From Mesobacterium_A sp034670065 (GTDB taxonomy: Bacteria; Pseudomonadota; Alphaproteobacteria; Rhodobacterales; Rhodobacteraceae): a stretch of 64,000 nt of DNA. The stretch spans positions 1,015,159 to 1,079,158 of the forward strand of contig JAXMOG010000001.1 of assembly GCA_034670065.1 (NCBI GenBank), written 5' to 3'. Below, piece by piece: positions 16,937 through 25,477 of this stretch. The notes under the pieces are model-generated. The model was not told where the DNA came from. It did not search any database and saw only the letters and a list, made by a program, of their open reading frames with translations. Both the position numbers and the translations under genes were made by a program. Numbering within the stretch: the stretch's first letter is position 1; every line of letters starts with the position of its first letter.

Positions 16937-19081
16937 TTACTGCGCTCGTCCGGCACGTGCGAAGGCTTCTTGCCTTGGCAAAACACGCCAGTTAAATCGT
17001 TCAACCCAGATATTCGCGATATCAAACCCACCGAATGAACCGCGCGTATCTGGTCGTCGCGCTATAGCGGCCAGAAAGCTTTGTGCCTGTGTCGCCGCTG
17101 TTCCGCGCGTGGCTGCGGAACCGTCCAGACAGGTCTCTACCAGACCCTCCAGATTCAGCGCCTCGGCATTGGCCTTTGACTCTGTGACAATGACAAACAA
17201 TCGTTCGTCGCCAGCCGAATAACCACCAGGGCAATCGGAGCACATTGTCATCCCTGTGCCAAGTGCGCTGTCCGCGCGGGCATCAACAATGCGCACATAA
17301 TCAGCATGAACACAGTATTGCGCATCAATATGAATGCGATTCACGTCGTATTCGCCGGGCACTTCGCCCTTGGCTCGAAATTCGATCTGATCGCATTGTT
17401 TGATTTCATCATTGCCCGACAAAGGGGCTGCAGGCGAGGCATTGGCCTGTGCACGGCGGCATTCACGCGCGGGGGATATCCCGGCATCCACACCGGCCAA
17501 ATCATTCACATCAACGGCACGAATATCTGCCGACACATCAACCGGGCTGGCGTTCAGGATCGACCCCGTTCCGGTTACATTGCCCAGCATTCTGGCGATC
17601 GTTTCAGCCTTGGCGACACGTGTCAGCAACGCAGACAGGTCCCCCTCTCCTGGTCGCCAGGACAGGCCAATGGGTGTTTGCCCATCCACTGCGGCGGGGC
17701 CAAACCAGAGGGCGGAACCATCCCACACTGTTTCAATGTCAAAATCCGTTTGTGACAACTGTAGCTGTGCACTGTCTGGGCTGTTTGCCATGGCGATTGC
17801 ATCGGCAAGTTGCACAACGTTGGGATCATCTGCCGCCAAAACAGCGCCAGTGGACAGATCGCGCGGAAACCCGATCTGGACAACCAAATCAACGGGCCGC
17901 GCCACAAGCTGGGCAAACCGGGCCTCGGTGGGCAACGACCCAACAATGGCACAGGGCTGCGCAAGGCTGGGAACACAGTCCGCAGCAACAGGGCGCAAGA
18001 ACGCGCGGGTCGCTTCAACATCTTCCATCTGGGCGTAGCCGATCACCGCATCCGGACCGTCGGCGGCATCTGCAACCAGCCCCACCAGCGTACCCTCGCC
18101 CAATCCCTGAACCAGACCGGCGAAAATCTCATCACCCGCCACGCCAAAACGGCGCAAGCCCACCGTTTCGGCACCGCCAAAGACGGCGGCATCAATCAGC
18201 GATCCTTCCCACAGCGGTGTTTGAAGACGCGCAACGCCCGGCACCGATCCGTCATTCATATCGCTGAGCACGGCCTGAAACAGTTGGCGAAAACTTAGAC
18301 CATCGCTGCTGTCCAAACGGGCTGCCAGTTTGGATGTGAACAAACCGTACCACTCGCTGCCACCGCTGCTTTCGGCAAAATTGACTTCGCGCGCAACTTC
18401 GGTGGAGCGCGCAGAATAGAACGCCAGAAACCCGCCTGGCAGGTCTGGCTCTGGGGCCTCTGTGACCTGCTGTTCTGTCTGGGCCAAGATCTTGATCTGT
18501 ACACCCAGCACTGCTGGGTCAACAAAGCGAGATGCAACGCCGGGCGCCGCCGCGCGCAAACCCGAACCGGAATGGCAGCTGTCCATAACCAACCATACAT
18601 CTGCACCGGTTGCCCGAATGGCATCAATGGCCTGTCCGATTTCGTCATCGACCAGCGCATTTGGAATTGTGCCGCTGCCCGGCTCTGCCCGCGCGGTGTC
18701 AGACGGCAGAAAAACCTCGTCCAACCCATCGGTCTCATCGCCGTTCAAATCTGTTTGGCGGGTGCCGTGACCGCTGAGATGAATATAAACAAAATCGCCC
18801 GCTTCGGACACGGCGGCCAAGTTTGCCAAACCCGCCAAAATGGCCGCGCGGGTGGGGGCTATGCCGTCCTCTGTATCATTGGTCAGGGTCGTGATTTCGC
18901 TAACGCCCCGGTCCGTTAATACCCGCGTTAACAAAGCGACATCGTTCGCAGGGCCTTTCAAATCGGCCAAACCAACGCTGTCGTCATAGTCAGAAACCCC
19001 CACCAATAACGCCCGAATTTCAGCCTGGGCGCCAAATGGCAGAGCACATAAAAATAATAGACAGAGGATCGCAACTTTCAT
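16937..19081 (-). CDS. Exported caspase-like (C14/metacaspase-type) protease
   Basis: 714 residues. Signal peptide about 1-20 (ending GAQA). Caspase p20-like domain about 22-255: IRALLVGVSDYDD first strand, YIHLSGHGTRQ with catalytic His105, and LVMDSCHSGSG with catalytic Cys169; FYSARSTEVA and WYGLFTSKL follow as in p10-like regions. The remaining 450 residues have no domain I can name; they contain several Cys residues near the C-terminus (about 590-650), which would suit an oxidising periplasm. Upstream gene of a minus-strand set with the trypsin-like and rhodanese-like genes, and divergent from the alpha/beta hydrolase gene. Confidence 0.87.
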   Translation of the reverse strand: MKVAILCLLFLCALPFGAQAEIRALLVGVSDYDDSVGLADLKGPANDVALLTRVLTDRGVSEITTLTNDTEDGIAPTRAAILAGLANLAAVSEAGDFVYIHLSGHGTRQTDLNGDETDGLDEVFLPSDTARAEPGSGTIPNALVDDEIGQAIDAIRATGADVWLVMDSCHSGSGLRAAAPGVASRFVDPAVLGVQIKILAQTEQQVTEAPEPDLPGGFLAFYSARSTEVAREVNFAESSGGSEWYGLFTSKLAARLDSSDGLSFRQLFQAVLSDMNDGSVPGVARLQTPLWEGSLIDAAVFGGAETVGLRRFGVAGDEIFAGLVQGLGEGTLVGLVADAADGPDAVIGYAQMEDVEATRAFLRPVAADCVPSLAQPCAIVGSLPTEARFAQLVARPVDLVVQIGFPRDLSTGAVLAADDPNVVQLADAIAMANSPDSAQLQLSQTDFDIETVWDGSALWFGPAAVDGQTPIGLSWRPGEGDLSALLTRVAKAETIARMLGNVTGTGSILNASPVDVSADIRAVDVNDLAGVDAGISPARECRRAQANASPAAPLSGNDEIKQCDQIEFRAKGEVPGEYDVNRIHIDAQYCVHADYVRIVDARADSALGTGMTMCSDCPGGYSAGDERLFVIVTESKANAEALNLEGLVETCLDGSAATRGTAATQAQSFLAAIARRPDTRGSFGGFDIANIWVERFNWRVLPRQEAFARAGRAQ

Positions 19082-19285
19082 GCTGTACCTCGAAATACAA
19101 AAAGACGTGAAATTAAAACAATTCAGGTGTCAAACATCGGCAAGTATAAGGAGACCGCGTTTTGACACCAACGTTTTTTACCCGTATCGCGTTGATTTTA
19201 CTTCTTCTCTGACACACATCGCGATCATTTTATCAGGGCGTTACAAGAAAAATGCGAAAGTATCCGGGATATTTGAGGTAGTTTT
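19082..19285. promoter_or_regulatory. Divergent promoter region, caspase-like and hydrolase genes
   Basis: A 204-base AT-rich region between divergent genes of the exported protease cluster. It holds CCAACGTTTTTT at 19168-19179, identical to 8719-8730 upstream of the GYF_2 operon. No other repeat or hairpin stands out. A common regulator is possible but unproven; the motif is T-rich and could recur by chance. Confidence 0.35.
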
Positions 19286-21028
19286 ATGCGAACGTTTTTT
19301 TCGATCATGTCATTGATGACACTTCTTTTTTCCGGGTCACCAGCGGCCATGGCGCAGTCTGCACCGCAGGCGTCTGACTTGGCGGAACTTACCTGGTTAA
19401 CAGAAAATGACCCGGCTGCGGCGTTGCAAACTGTCGATGCGGCCTTGAGCGAAGCCTCTGGCGACACGGCCGCCGATCCCCGGCTGATCTTTGATTTGAA
19501 TAACTTAAAGGCCGATCTTTTGATCCGGCTTGGCAAGCAAACCGAAGCGGCCGAACTGCTGATTGGGCTGGCCAAGTACGCAATACGTCACCGCAATACA
19601 TTGGATGTCGACCCTGCCCCGATCTTGGCAACTGCTGCCGCATTGTTTGAAACGCAGGGCAACTATCGCCAAGCCGGGCAGGCGCTGACTGCCAAGCTGG
19701 AAGAACAGCGCGATGGCGGACAAGGCGGCGCAGTGCTGGCACTGACGTTAGAGGAATTGGCGCGACTATCGGATCTGCTTTCCAAACCGGAAGACGCCCA
19801 GAATTATCGCACCGCCGCCGCAAAAGCGCGTGATCATACGCCCGTTGGCCCGTCGCGCAGCGATGACAAAGGTTTCCGAGCTGTTGACGTATACTATGCA
19901 ACCGATCGGGCCCGGACGGGCAAGGCAGAGCCATCAGAGTTCTACGGTTATGGGCGCGGGCAGTTGGAACTGGGTGTTGCGACAGTTACTATTCCGGTCG
20001 ACCACACCCCTGGACAGGTCGAATCCCCCTCAATCTGGCGGCTTGAATTTGGGCCCTCCCCGGCCAAGCACGTGGTTCTGCAATCGGTCACTCCGGTCGA
20101 AACTGACGTGTTCTACACCCAGCTGCAGGCAGAGTTTGACGGCACCGAGAAAACCGAAGCCTTTGTTTTTGTGCACGGGTATAACGTACGGTTTGACCAA
20201 GCCACCAAACGGGCCGCGCAGATCGCCTATGATATGGAATACGGCGGTGTGCCCATTGTCTATTCCTGGCCGTCGCATGGATCGACCTACAGCTATGTCG
20301 CCGATACTGCGGTTGTGCAGCTGAGCGCGCGGCGTCTGTCGCATTTTCTGGATGATCTGGTTGACCGGTCCGGCGCCACAACCATTCACATCGTCGCCCA
20401 TAGCATGGGCAACCGCGCGCTGACTGAAGCGTTGGAGCTGATGGCGTTACGGCGCGGTGTGCAGGCTGGCGATCCGCCTGTGTTGGGGCAGGTATTGTTT
20501 GCCGCACCTGACGTGGATGCTGGGTTATTTGCAGAAATGATCCCCACTTTCCGGCCATTGGCCCAGCGCCTGACACTTTATGCGTCGGAATCTGACTGGG
20601 CACTGGTCACGTCACGCAAATTGCATGGCGATGCGCCACGCGCAGGCCAAGGCGGAGAGGACACGTTGGCGGTGCCAATGATCGACAGCATCGACATGTC
20701 AGCCTTGGGTGAGGACATGCTGGCGCATAGTTATTTCGCCGATGACGCCAATGCTTTGGCAGATATGATGGCGCTATTCTGGCAAAACGCGGCACCGATG
20801 CTGCGGTGTGGGTTGATTGAAGATCGGGCCTCACAAGAAGCTATCCCCGTCTGGCGGTATGAGCCCGGCAGCTGCTTTGATCAGCATTTGATCGATGTCT
20901 TGGCCATGCTTCGGCGGCTGAATGTCACCTCTCCTGAGGACATACAGGCGGCACTTGCCAAAACAATTCAGGATGCGGAATTGCGGGCCAATTTGGAATC
21001 CGTCGTCATGCGCATCGCAGGCCAGTAG
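19286..21028 (+). CDS. Exported DUF900-type alpha/beta hydrolase with helical N-terminal region
   Basis: 580 residues with a signal peptide (about 1-23, ending AAMA). Residues about 30-185 are helical with TPR-like character (LLIRLGKQTEAAELLIGLA). The alpha/beta hydrolase domain (about 205-480) follows: VDVYYATDRAR, FVFVHGYNVRF (oxyanion region), YSWPSHGSTYSY and the nucleophile elbow AHSMGN with Ser373. This is the DUF900 family of predicted esterases/lipases, whose substrates are mostly unknown. It is divergent from the caspase-like gene and closes the cluster of exported enzymes. The region has no downstream partner on the same strand. Confidence 0.84.
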   Translation: MRTFFSIMSLMTLLFSGSPAAMAQSAPQASDLAELTWLTENDPAAALQTVDAALSEASGDTAADPRLIFDLNNLKADLLIRLGKQTEAAELLIGLAKYAIRHRNTLDVDPAPILATAAALFETQGNYRQAGQALTAKLEEQRDGGQGGAVLALTLEELARLSDLLSKPEDAQNYRTAAAKARDHTPVGPSRSDDKGFRAVDVYYATDRARTGKAEPSEFYGYGRGQLELGVATVTIPVDHTPGQVESPSIWRLEFGPSPAKHVVLQSVTPVETDVFYTQLQAEFDGTEKTEAFVFVHGYNVRFDQATKRAAQIAYDMEYGGVPIVYSWPSHGSTYSYVADTAVVQLSARRLSHFLDDLVDRSGATTIHIVAHSMGNRALTEALELMALRRGVQAGDPPVLGQVLFAAPDVDAGLFAEMIPTFRPLAQRLTLYASESDWALVTSRKLHGDAPRAGQGGEDTLAVPMIDSIDMSALGEDMLAHSYFADDANALADMMALFWQNAAPMLRCGLIEDRASQEAIPVWRYEPGSCFDQHLIDVLAMLRRLNVTSPEDIQAALAKTIQDAELRANLESVVMRIAGQ

Positions 21029-21067
21029 CGCCAGCGATCGGTATGATCATTGGGCCCTAATCGGGGG

Positions 21068-21508
21068 CTATCGCCCCCAAACAAACGGGTTCAGCAACAG
21101 ATACCCAACGCCGATCCAAATAAATAGGAATACCAGCCCAAACCGTCGGGGTTGGGCCCTGATTTTATGCGACCTTACCCATGCCTGCACATTGCTTGTG
21201 GCGTCGACATTCTTCAAATTGGTAAGGTCTTGAACCGCCGATTTGTAACCACGGTAGGTTTCCAGAATGGAGGCATAGGTGATCACCACGTTTGCCGAAT
21301 AGACGAAAAACACCAAAACGCGCGGCAGCAGGAAAGCCTCGGGAGAGCGCGAAAAAAACGCCATGACCCCTACCAACGCTGCGTGGGAATACAAAACACG
21401 TTGCCAAAGCGTGTCGAGCCGATCGTTAAATTTCAGCATCAACATCATCAGCTCTGAGAAGCTCATCGGCTTGGGCTGCTCTGTTTGCTCGGCTGTGTCG
21501 TCTTGCAT
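21068..21508 (-). CDS. Small integral membrane protein, unknown function
   Basis: 146 residues. A polar, Met-rich N-terminus (SFSELMMLMLKFNDRLDTLWQ) precedes about three hydrophobic segments: VLYSHAALVGVMAFF, VLVFFVYSANVVITYASI and FGLVFLFIWIGVGYLLLNPF at the C-terminus. No domain is recognisable. It is convergent with the hydrolase gene (40 bases). A GGGGGC/GCCCCC hairpin (21063-21078) overlaps its stop codon. Whether it belongs to the exported protease cluster is unclear. Confidence 0.6.
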   Translation of the reverse strand: MQDDTAEQTEQPKPMSFSELMMLMLKFNDRLDTLWQRVLYSHAALVGVMAFFSRSPEAFLLPRVLVFFVYSANVVITYASILETYRGYKSAVQDLTNLKNVDATSNVQAWVRSHKIRAQPRRFGLVFLFIWIGVGYLLLNPFVWGR

Positions 21509-22047
21509 ATTTGTAACCTAATGGTGCTTTGATCTGGATTGGATTTCAAAATTGTGGGCCCGTGCAAAAAAATGCGTTGCGCAAGAAAGGCTTTGAAGCA
21601 GCATCCTAAATAGCCACGGAAAGGCTGCAAGCCCAAACACGTGAATTGCGCATTGCGTGGCAGGTTGGTGTCGCTGGACGACTTGGCGAACGGCCACATC
21701 CGCTGGCGTCACCACAGCGGGCTCTGGTCTTGGTATCCTGTTGGGCACAACAGTTATCGGTAAAAGCTAAGCAAATTGCGGCCGGGAAAGCAGGTATCTA
21801 TCTGGCGAATGACCCCGTTGGATGAACGCAAGATCCGCGCCCAAACGGCAAAGGACGACATTTGCCAATTTTGGCATTTCCCATAGTTCCCCTTGCGCAA
21901 CGCCCCCGTTACCCCTAGATGAACCGTGCAAACGTTATTCTTTTTCGACCACTGTCTCCCTTAATACGGCGTTCAGTCTTCCGATCCAGACCGACCACGC
22001 CGCGCTGCCGCATAATGCGGGCAGAAAAAATAATGGAGATTACGGAT
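21509..22047. other. Long intergenic region, including the cspA-type 5' leader
   Basis: About 540 bases without a credible gene; the ORFs here lack family resemblance and good start sites. The right-hand part is probably the promoter and leader of the cold-shock gene. A hairpin, CTGCC-GCA/TGC-GGGCAG-like at 22005-22024, is followed by AAAAAATAAT and the ribosome binding site at 22034-22037. Nothing else is identifiable in 21509-21900. Confidence 0.4.
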
Positions 22048-22254
22048 ATGGCTACTGGCACCGTAAAATGGTTCAACGCAACTAAAGGTTTCGGCTTTAT
22101 CGCACCAGAAGGTGGCAGCAAAGATGTGTTTGTACACATTTCTGCAGTAGAGCGTTCCGGCCTGACCGGTCTGGCAGATGACCAGAAAGTTACGTTCGAC
22201 ATCGAAGATGGTCGTGACGGACGTGAGTCGGCTACGAACATCGCCCTGGCATAA
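22048..22254 (+). CDS. Cold-shock domain protein (CspA family)
   Basis: 68 residues from ATG 22048 (MATGTVKWF), preceded by GGAGAT; an upstream in-frame ATG lies at 22033. The single cold-shock domain shows both RNA-binding motifs, KGFGFIAP (RNP1) and VFVHISA (RNP2). It acts as a nucleic acid chaperone in the cytoplasm. The long leader with a hairpin before the Shine-Dalgarno site is typical of genes regulated after transcription in this family, and a strong terminator follows, so it is monocistronic. Confidence 0.95.
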   Translation: MATGTVKWFNATKGFGFIAPEGGSKDVFVHISAVERSGLTGLADDQKVTFDIEDGRDGRESATNIALA

Positions 22255-22276
22255 GCCAAGCGACGAACGACATTTT

Positions 22277-22310
22277 AAGCGCGGCTCTTACTAAAGAGCC
22301 GCGCTTTTTC
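22277..22310 (+). terminator. Rho-independent terminator of the cold-shock gene
   Basis: A perfect 13-bp stem, AAGCGCGGCTCTT (22277-22289) with AAGAGCCGCGCTT (22294-22306), a 4-base loop and a run of T follow the stop codon by 22 bases. The A-run before the stem makes it potentially bidirectional. Confidence 0.95.
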
Positions 22311-22388
22311 GTTTCTGCTACCCAATTCTCTGATCCTTCTCAGCGCCTTGACCCCTGCCCTGGGACACTGCGCTGATCTGAACCCGCA

Positions 22389-22742
22389 TCAGTCGTGCGG
22401 AACGGCGCGGAACAGTGACTGCGCCGTGTAGACCAGGATGGCAATCCCAATTGCGCCCATTGCCGCCACGCCCAGCAAGACGATCACATCAACCGGGCCG
22501 CCGATATCGCGGAAGTTTGAGTGTGTCATGACCTGAACAAACAGTACCGCCGCAACTGCTCCAAAAGGCATGGAAATTTGCGCCCACAGGAACTTGCGCA
22601 TCGACATAGCCCGGTCACGGATCAGTACATAGATATAGGCAAGGGTGACAACAACAGCCGCCCCAACCATCACCCAAAATAGCGTGCGACCGAAGATTTC
22701 TTCGAAAACTGCGATCAGTGTCTCTAGAGTTAGTTGTTCCAT
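22389..22742 (-). CDS. Small membrane protein, DUF5368-like
   Basis: 117 residues with three hydrophobic segments: LFWVMVGAAVVVTLAYIYVL, SMPFGAVAAVLFVQVM and VIVLLGVAAMGAIGIAILVY. I associate this layout with the DUF5368 family found beside sulfide:quinone-type oxidoreductases in Rhodobacterales; that is recall, not a search. It is the last gene of the cyd-linked minus-strand run, 11 bases after the flavoprotein stop. It could anchor the exported flavoprotein or pass on quinone; no evidence in the sequence decides this. Confidence 0.6.
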   Translation of the reverse strand: MEQLTLETLIAVFEEIFGRTLFWVMVGAAVVVTLAYIYVLIRDRAMSMRKFLWAQISMPFGAVAAVLFVQVMTHSNFRDIGGPVDVIVLLGVAAMGAIGIAILVYTAQSLFRAVPHD

Positions 22743-22753
22743 GATCAGTCTCC

Positions 22754-24070
22754 TCAGGCTTTGCCACGCAGCATTGCATTATAGGTGGCCTTCAGGGCCA
22801 CTTCCTTCATCAGCCAACTGATCCAAAGCTCTTCTAACGGTGCGATGACCCCCGGAAATGACGGCGTCAGATTGTTGTGATAGTCAAATTCAATCAGCAT
22901 TGCGCGACCAACGCGGGTGATCAGCGGGCACGACGTATACCCATCGTAACTTGCGCTGCCTTCCCGCCCATCAATGGCAGCAACCAGATGATCCTCCACC
23001 ACGGGGACTTGCCATTTCACCGAAGCAGCGGTTTTGCCTTTGGGCACACCGGCCACATCACCCAGCGCAAAAATATCGGGATAGCGCAGGTGACGCAAAG
23101 TTTGCTTGTCGACTTCAACCCAACCTTGATCTGTCCATTTGTCAGCCCAGCTAAGACCAGATTGACGGATCACATCCGGTGCCCGTTGCGGCGGAATGAC
23201 GTGAAGATAGTCATACGCCATTTCAGCATCTCCTTCCGGCGTGGTGAAGGTGGCCAGCTTTCGGCCGGGATCAACCGCCTTCAAAACATGGCTGTAGTGC
23301 GGGGTAATGCCCCTATTTTCAAAGAGCATTCGCACCTTTTCAGAAACGATCGGAACCCCAAAAAGGCTTTGATTGTTTGCGGCATAGTGCATCTCATGCT
23401 TGCCCTTGCCGGCGGTGCGTGTCGCAATGTCTTCAATCAGAAACGTGTGCTTCAGCGGTGCGCCTGCACATTTCATCTCTGTTCCTGGTCGGGTGAACAA
23501 CCCGACGCCGCCCTCTTCGGTGAATTTTGATGCGGCCTCCCATGTTTTGGCAGCGTATTTTGGGCCAGCGTACAACGCACCGATGCCCTGTGTGCCGACC
23601 AGATCGAGTGAGAAACCCTCAATCGCATCGTGATCCAGAACCAGTCCCGGAGCCACCACCAGGAAATCGTAGCTAAATGTCTGACCACCGGTTGAGGATA
23701 CGGTCTTGGCCTCTGGATCAATCGCGGCAGCAGCCTCTGGCACCAAGGCGATCTGACGCGGCAACCAATCGGTGGTTTTCGATTGCGTGTAGGACGCAGG
23801 CTTCAACCCGGCAGCCACAAGCGAAAGGCCGGGCTGATAAAGGTGCTCGGCACTGGGGTCCAGAATGGTGATATCCGCCCCCTCCAGTCGATCCATCAGT
23901 CGATTGACCAGCGCGGTGCCTGCCGCCCCTGCCCCAATCATTACAATGCGGGCCTTGGTTTGCAGTTTTTCGGCCATAGCAGGCCGGACAGCAGCGGCGG
24001 TTGCCAGCCCTCCGCCCAGCAGCCCCAAAAAGGCGCGGCGAGACGCCCGAATTTCATGACTATAGGTCAC
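22754..24070 (-). CDS. Tat-exported sulfide:quinone oxidoreductase-like flavoprotein
   Basis: 438 residues. A twin-arginine signal (SRRAFLGLLGG, Arg11-Arg12) implies folded export. FAD-binding motif IGAGAAG at 45-51; second FAD contact PDIFALGDVA near 331-340. Two cysteines in sulfide:quinone oxidoreductase context are present: KCAGAP (Cys201) and YTSCPL (Cys381). The family oxidises sulfide to polysulfide/sulfur and reduces quinone or a cytochrome. It follows cydX, so the gene probably belongs to the bd-oxidase transcription unit. This would protect or feed the respiratory chain when sulfide is present. Alternative: a flavocytochrome c-type subunit. Confidence 0.82.
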   Translation of the reverse strand: MTYSHEIRASRRAFLGLLGGGLATAAAVRPAMAEKLQTKARIVMIGAGAAGTALVNRLMDRLEGADITILDPSAEHLYQPGLSLVAAGLKPASYTQSKTTDWLPRQIALVPEAAAAIDPEAKTVSSTGGQTFSYDFLVVAPGLVLDHDAIEGFSLDLVGTQGIGALYAGPKYAAKTWEAASKFTEEGGVGLFTRPGTEMKCAGAPLKHTFLIEDIATRTAGKGKHEMHYAANNQSLFGVPIVSEKVRMLFENRGITPHYSHVLKAVDPGRKLATFTTPEGDAEMAYDYLHVIPPQRAPDVIRQSGLSWADKWTDQGWVEVDKQTLRHLRYPDIFALGDVAGVPKGKTAASVKWQVPVVEDHLVAAIDGREGSASYDGYTSCPLITRVGRAMLIEFDYHNNLTPSFPGVIAPLEELWISWLMKEVALKATYNAMLRGKA

Positions 24071-24153
24071 TGGATTCTCCTTCCTATTTTTATTGTCTCA
24101 AGGAGCGGTCTGATCGCAGCGCGGGGGGAGCGGGCACAGCAACCAGACCGCCC

Positions 24154-24294
24154 TTACTTGCGCGGGTTAGGCGCAAGAGGTTGTGAACTGTCAGAAATGA
24201 TTTTTTCGTCTTCCTTCAGCTCCAGCCACATCGCGTTCATCACGGCAAAGATGGCGGCCAGCGGAAGGCCCAAGATCCAGGCAAAATACCACAT
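24154..24294 (-). CDS. cydX: Cytochrome bd oxidase small subunit CydX
   Basis: 46 residues, too short for routine ORF calling. It begins MWYFAWILGLPLA and continues IFAVMNAMWLE, a single transmembrane helix with the conserved CydX N-terminus. CydX is needed for stability of the bd-I oxidase in E. coli. The ATG at 24294 follows AAAGGAAAG and sits 14 bases after the cydB stop, in the same order as cydABX elsewhere. The tail EDEKIISDSSQPLAPNPRK is polar and variable. Confidence 0.93.
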   Translation of the reverse strand: MWYFAWILGLPLAAIFAVMNAMWLELKEDEKIISDSSQPLAPNPRK

Positions 24295-24308
24295 CGGCTT
24301 TCCTTTCT

Positions 24309-25472
24309 TCAGTAGAGGGAATGGGAGTTTTCAGAGACATCGGCCTCTGTGACCTTGCCCCACAGCACTTTGTAGACCCACGCAGTGTACATCAGGATCA
24401 GCGGCATGAAGATCGCCGTAGCCACCAGCATGACAAAGAGTGTCAGGTGCGAAGACGAGCTGTTCCAGACAGTTAGCGAAGATTGCGGATCACTGGACGA
24501 AGGCATGATGAATGGAAACATCGTCAGCCCGACCGATGAGATCACCCCAAGGATGGCCATTTTTGACGTCAATAACGTCGACACTTCACGTCCAGCCCGA
24601 AGGCCAAGGTAGGTCAGCAAGCCACCTGCAACCCCCATCACCGGAGCAATCGCTATCCATGGGCGATCAGCATAGGCACTCAGCCAGCTGGCGGTGCGGG
24701 CCACCTCAAAATGCAACGGGTTTGACGGGCCATCTGTGACGTAGTCTCCAACGATCTTGAAACCATCAATCCCAACCGCCATCCAAAGACCTGCCAGCAC
24801 ATAACTGCCCACGGCGATCAGTGCCGCACGGGTTCCTATGGCACGGGCACGGGTTTGCACTGGCCCTTCGGCCTTCAGCGACAACCATGCGCTGCCATGC
24901 ATCACCAACATCGACAGCGAAACCACGCCAGCCAAAAGGGAGAATGGATCCAGCAGCCCGATGAATTTCAGGTACCAGGCCCCCTCGTAAATGGTGTGCA
25001 GATCGTCGGTCAGGTGAAACGGCACGCCCTGGATCACGTTGCCGACCGCAACGCCAAACAACAGCGCGGGGATTGCCCCACTGGCAAACAAGGCCCAATC
25101 CCAAGCAGACCGCCAACGTGGATCATCGCGCTTAGAGCGGTATTTAAAGGCCACAGGCCGCACGATGAATGCCGCAAGAACGACAAACATGGCCAGGTAG
25201 AAGCCCGAAAAACTGACGGCATAGAGGGGCGGCCACGCCGCAAAGATTGCGCCGCCACCGAGGATGAACCAAACTTGGTTTCCTTCCCATACCGGGCCGA
25301 CAGTATTGATCACCACGCGTCGCTCTACATCGGATTTCCCGACAAAGGGCAACAAAGCCCCGACGCCCATATCGAAGCCGTCGGTAGCAGCAAAGCCGAT
25401 CAGCAGCACGCCAAGCAGGCCCCACCAGATCACGCGCAGCAACTCGTAACTCATAAGTTCATGCAAGATCAT
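24309..25472 (-). CDS. cydB: Cytochrome bd ubiquinol oxidase subunit II
   Basis: 387 residues, normal for CydB, with about eight to nine membrane helices. Signature start IWWGLLGVLLIGFAATDGFDMGVG and GPVWEGNQVWFILGGGAIFAAWP are visible. Subunit II pairs with CydA in the inner membrane to form the high-affinity quinol oxidase. It begins 5 bases after the cydA stop, so translation is probably coupled. The start used gives MILHELMSYELLRV; an internal Met7 is a possible alternative. Confidence 0.96.
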   Translation of the reverse strand: MILHELMSYELLRVIWWGLLGVLLIGFAATDGFDMGVGALLPFVGKSDVERRVVINTVGPVWEGNQVWFILGGGAIFAAWPPLYAVSFSGFYLAMFVVLAAFIVRPVAFKYRSKRDDPRWRSAWDWALFASGAIPALLFGVAVGNVIQGVPFHLTDDLHTIYEGAWYLKFIGLLDPFSLLAGVVSLSMLVMHGSAWLSLKAEGPVQTRARAIGTRAALIAVGSYVLAGLWMAVGIDGFKIVGDYVTDGPSNPLHFEVARTASWLSAYADRPWIAIAPVMGVAGGLLTYLGLRAGREVSTLLTSKMAILGVISSVGLTMFPFIMPSSSDPQSSLTVWNSSSSHLTLFVMLVATAIFMPLILMYTAWVYKVLWGKVTEADVSENSHSLY

Positions 25473-25477
25473 ATCTC

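Noticed and set aside
21518..21748. Two overlapping short minus-strand ORFs before the cold-shock gene
   Set aside because: No similarity, no start signals; the region reads better as non-coding.
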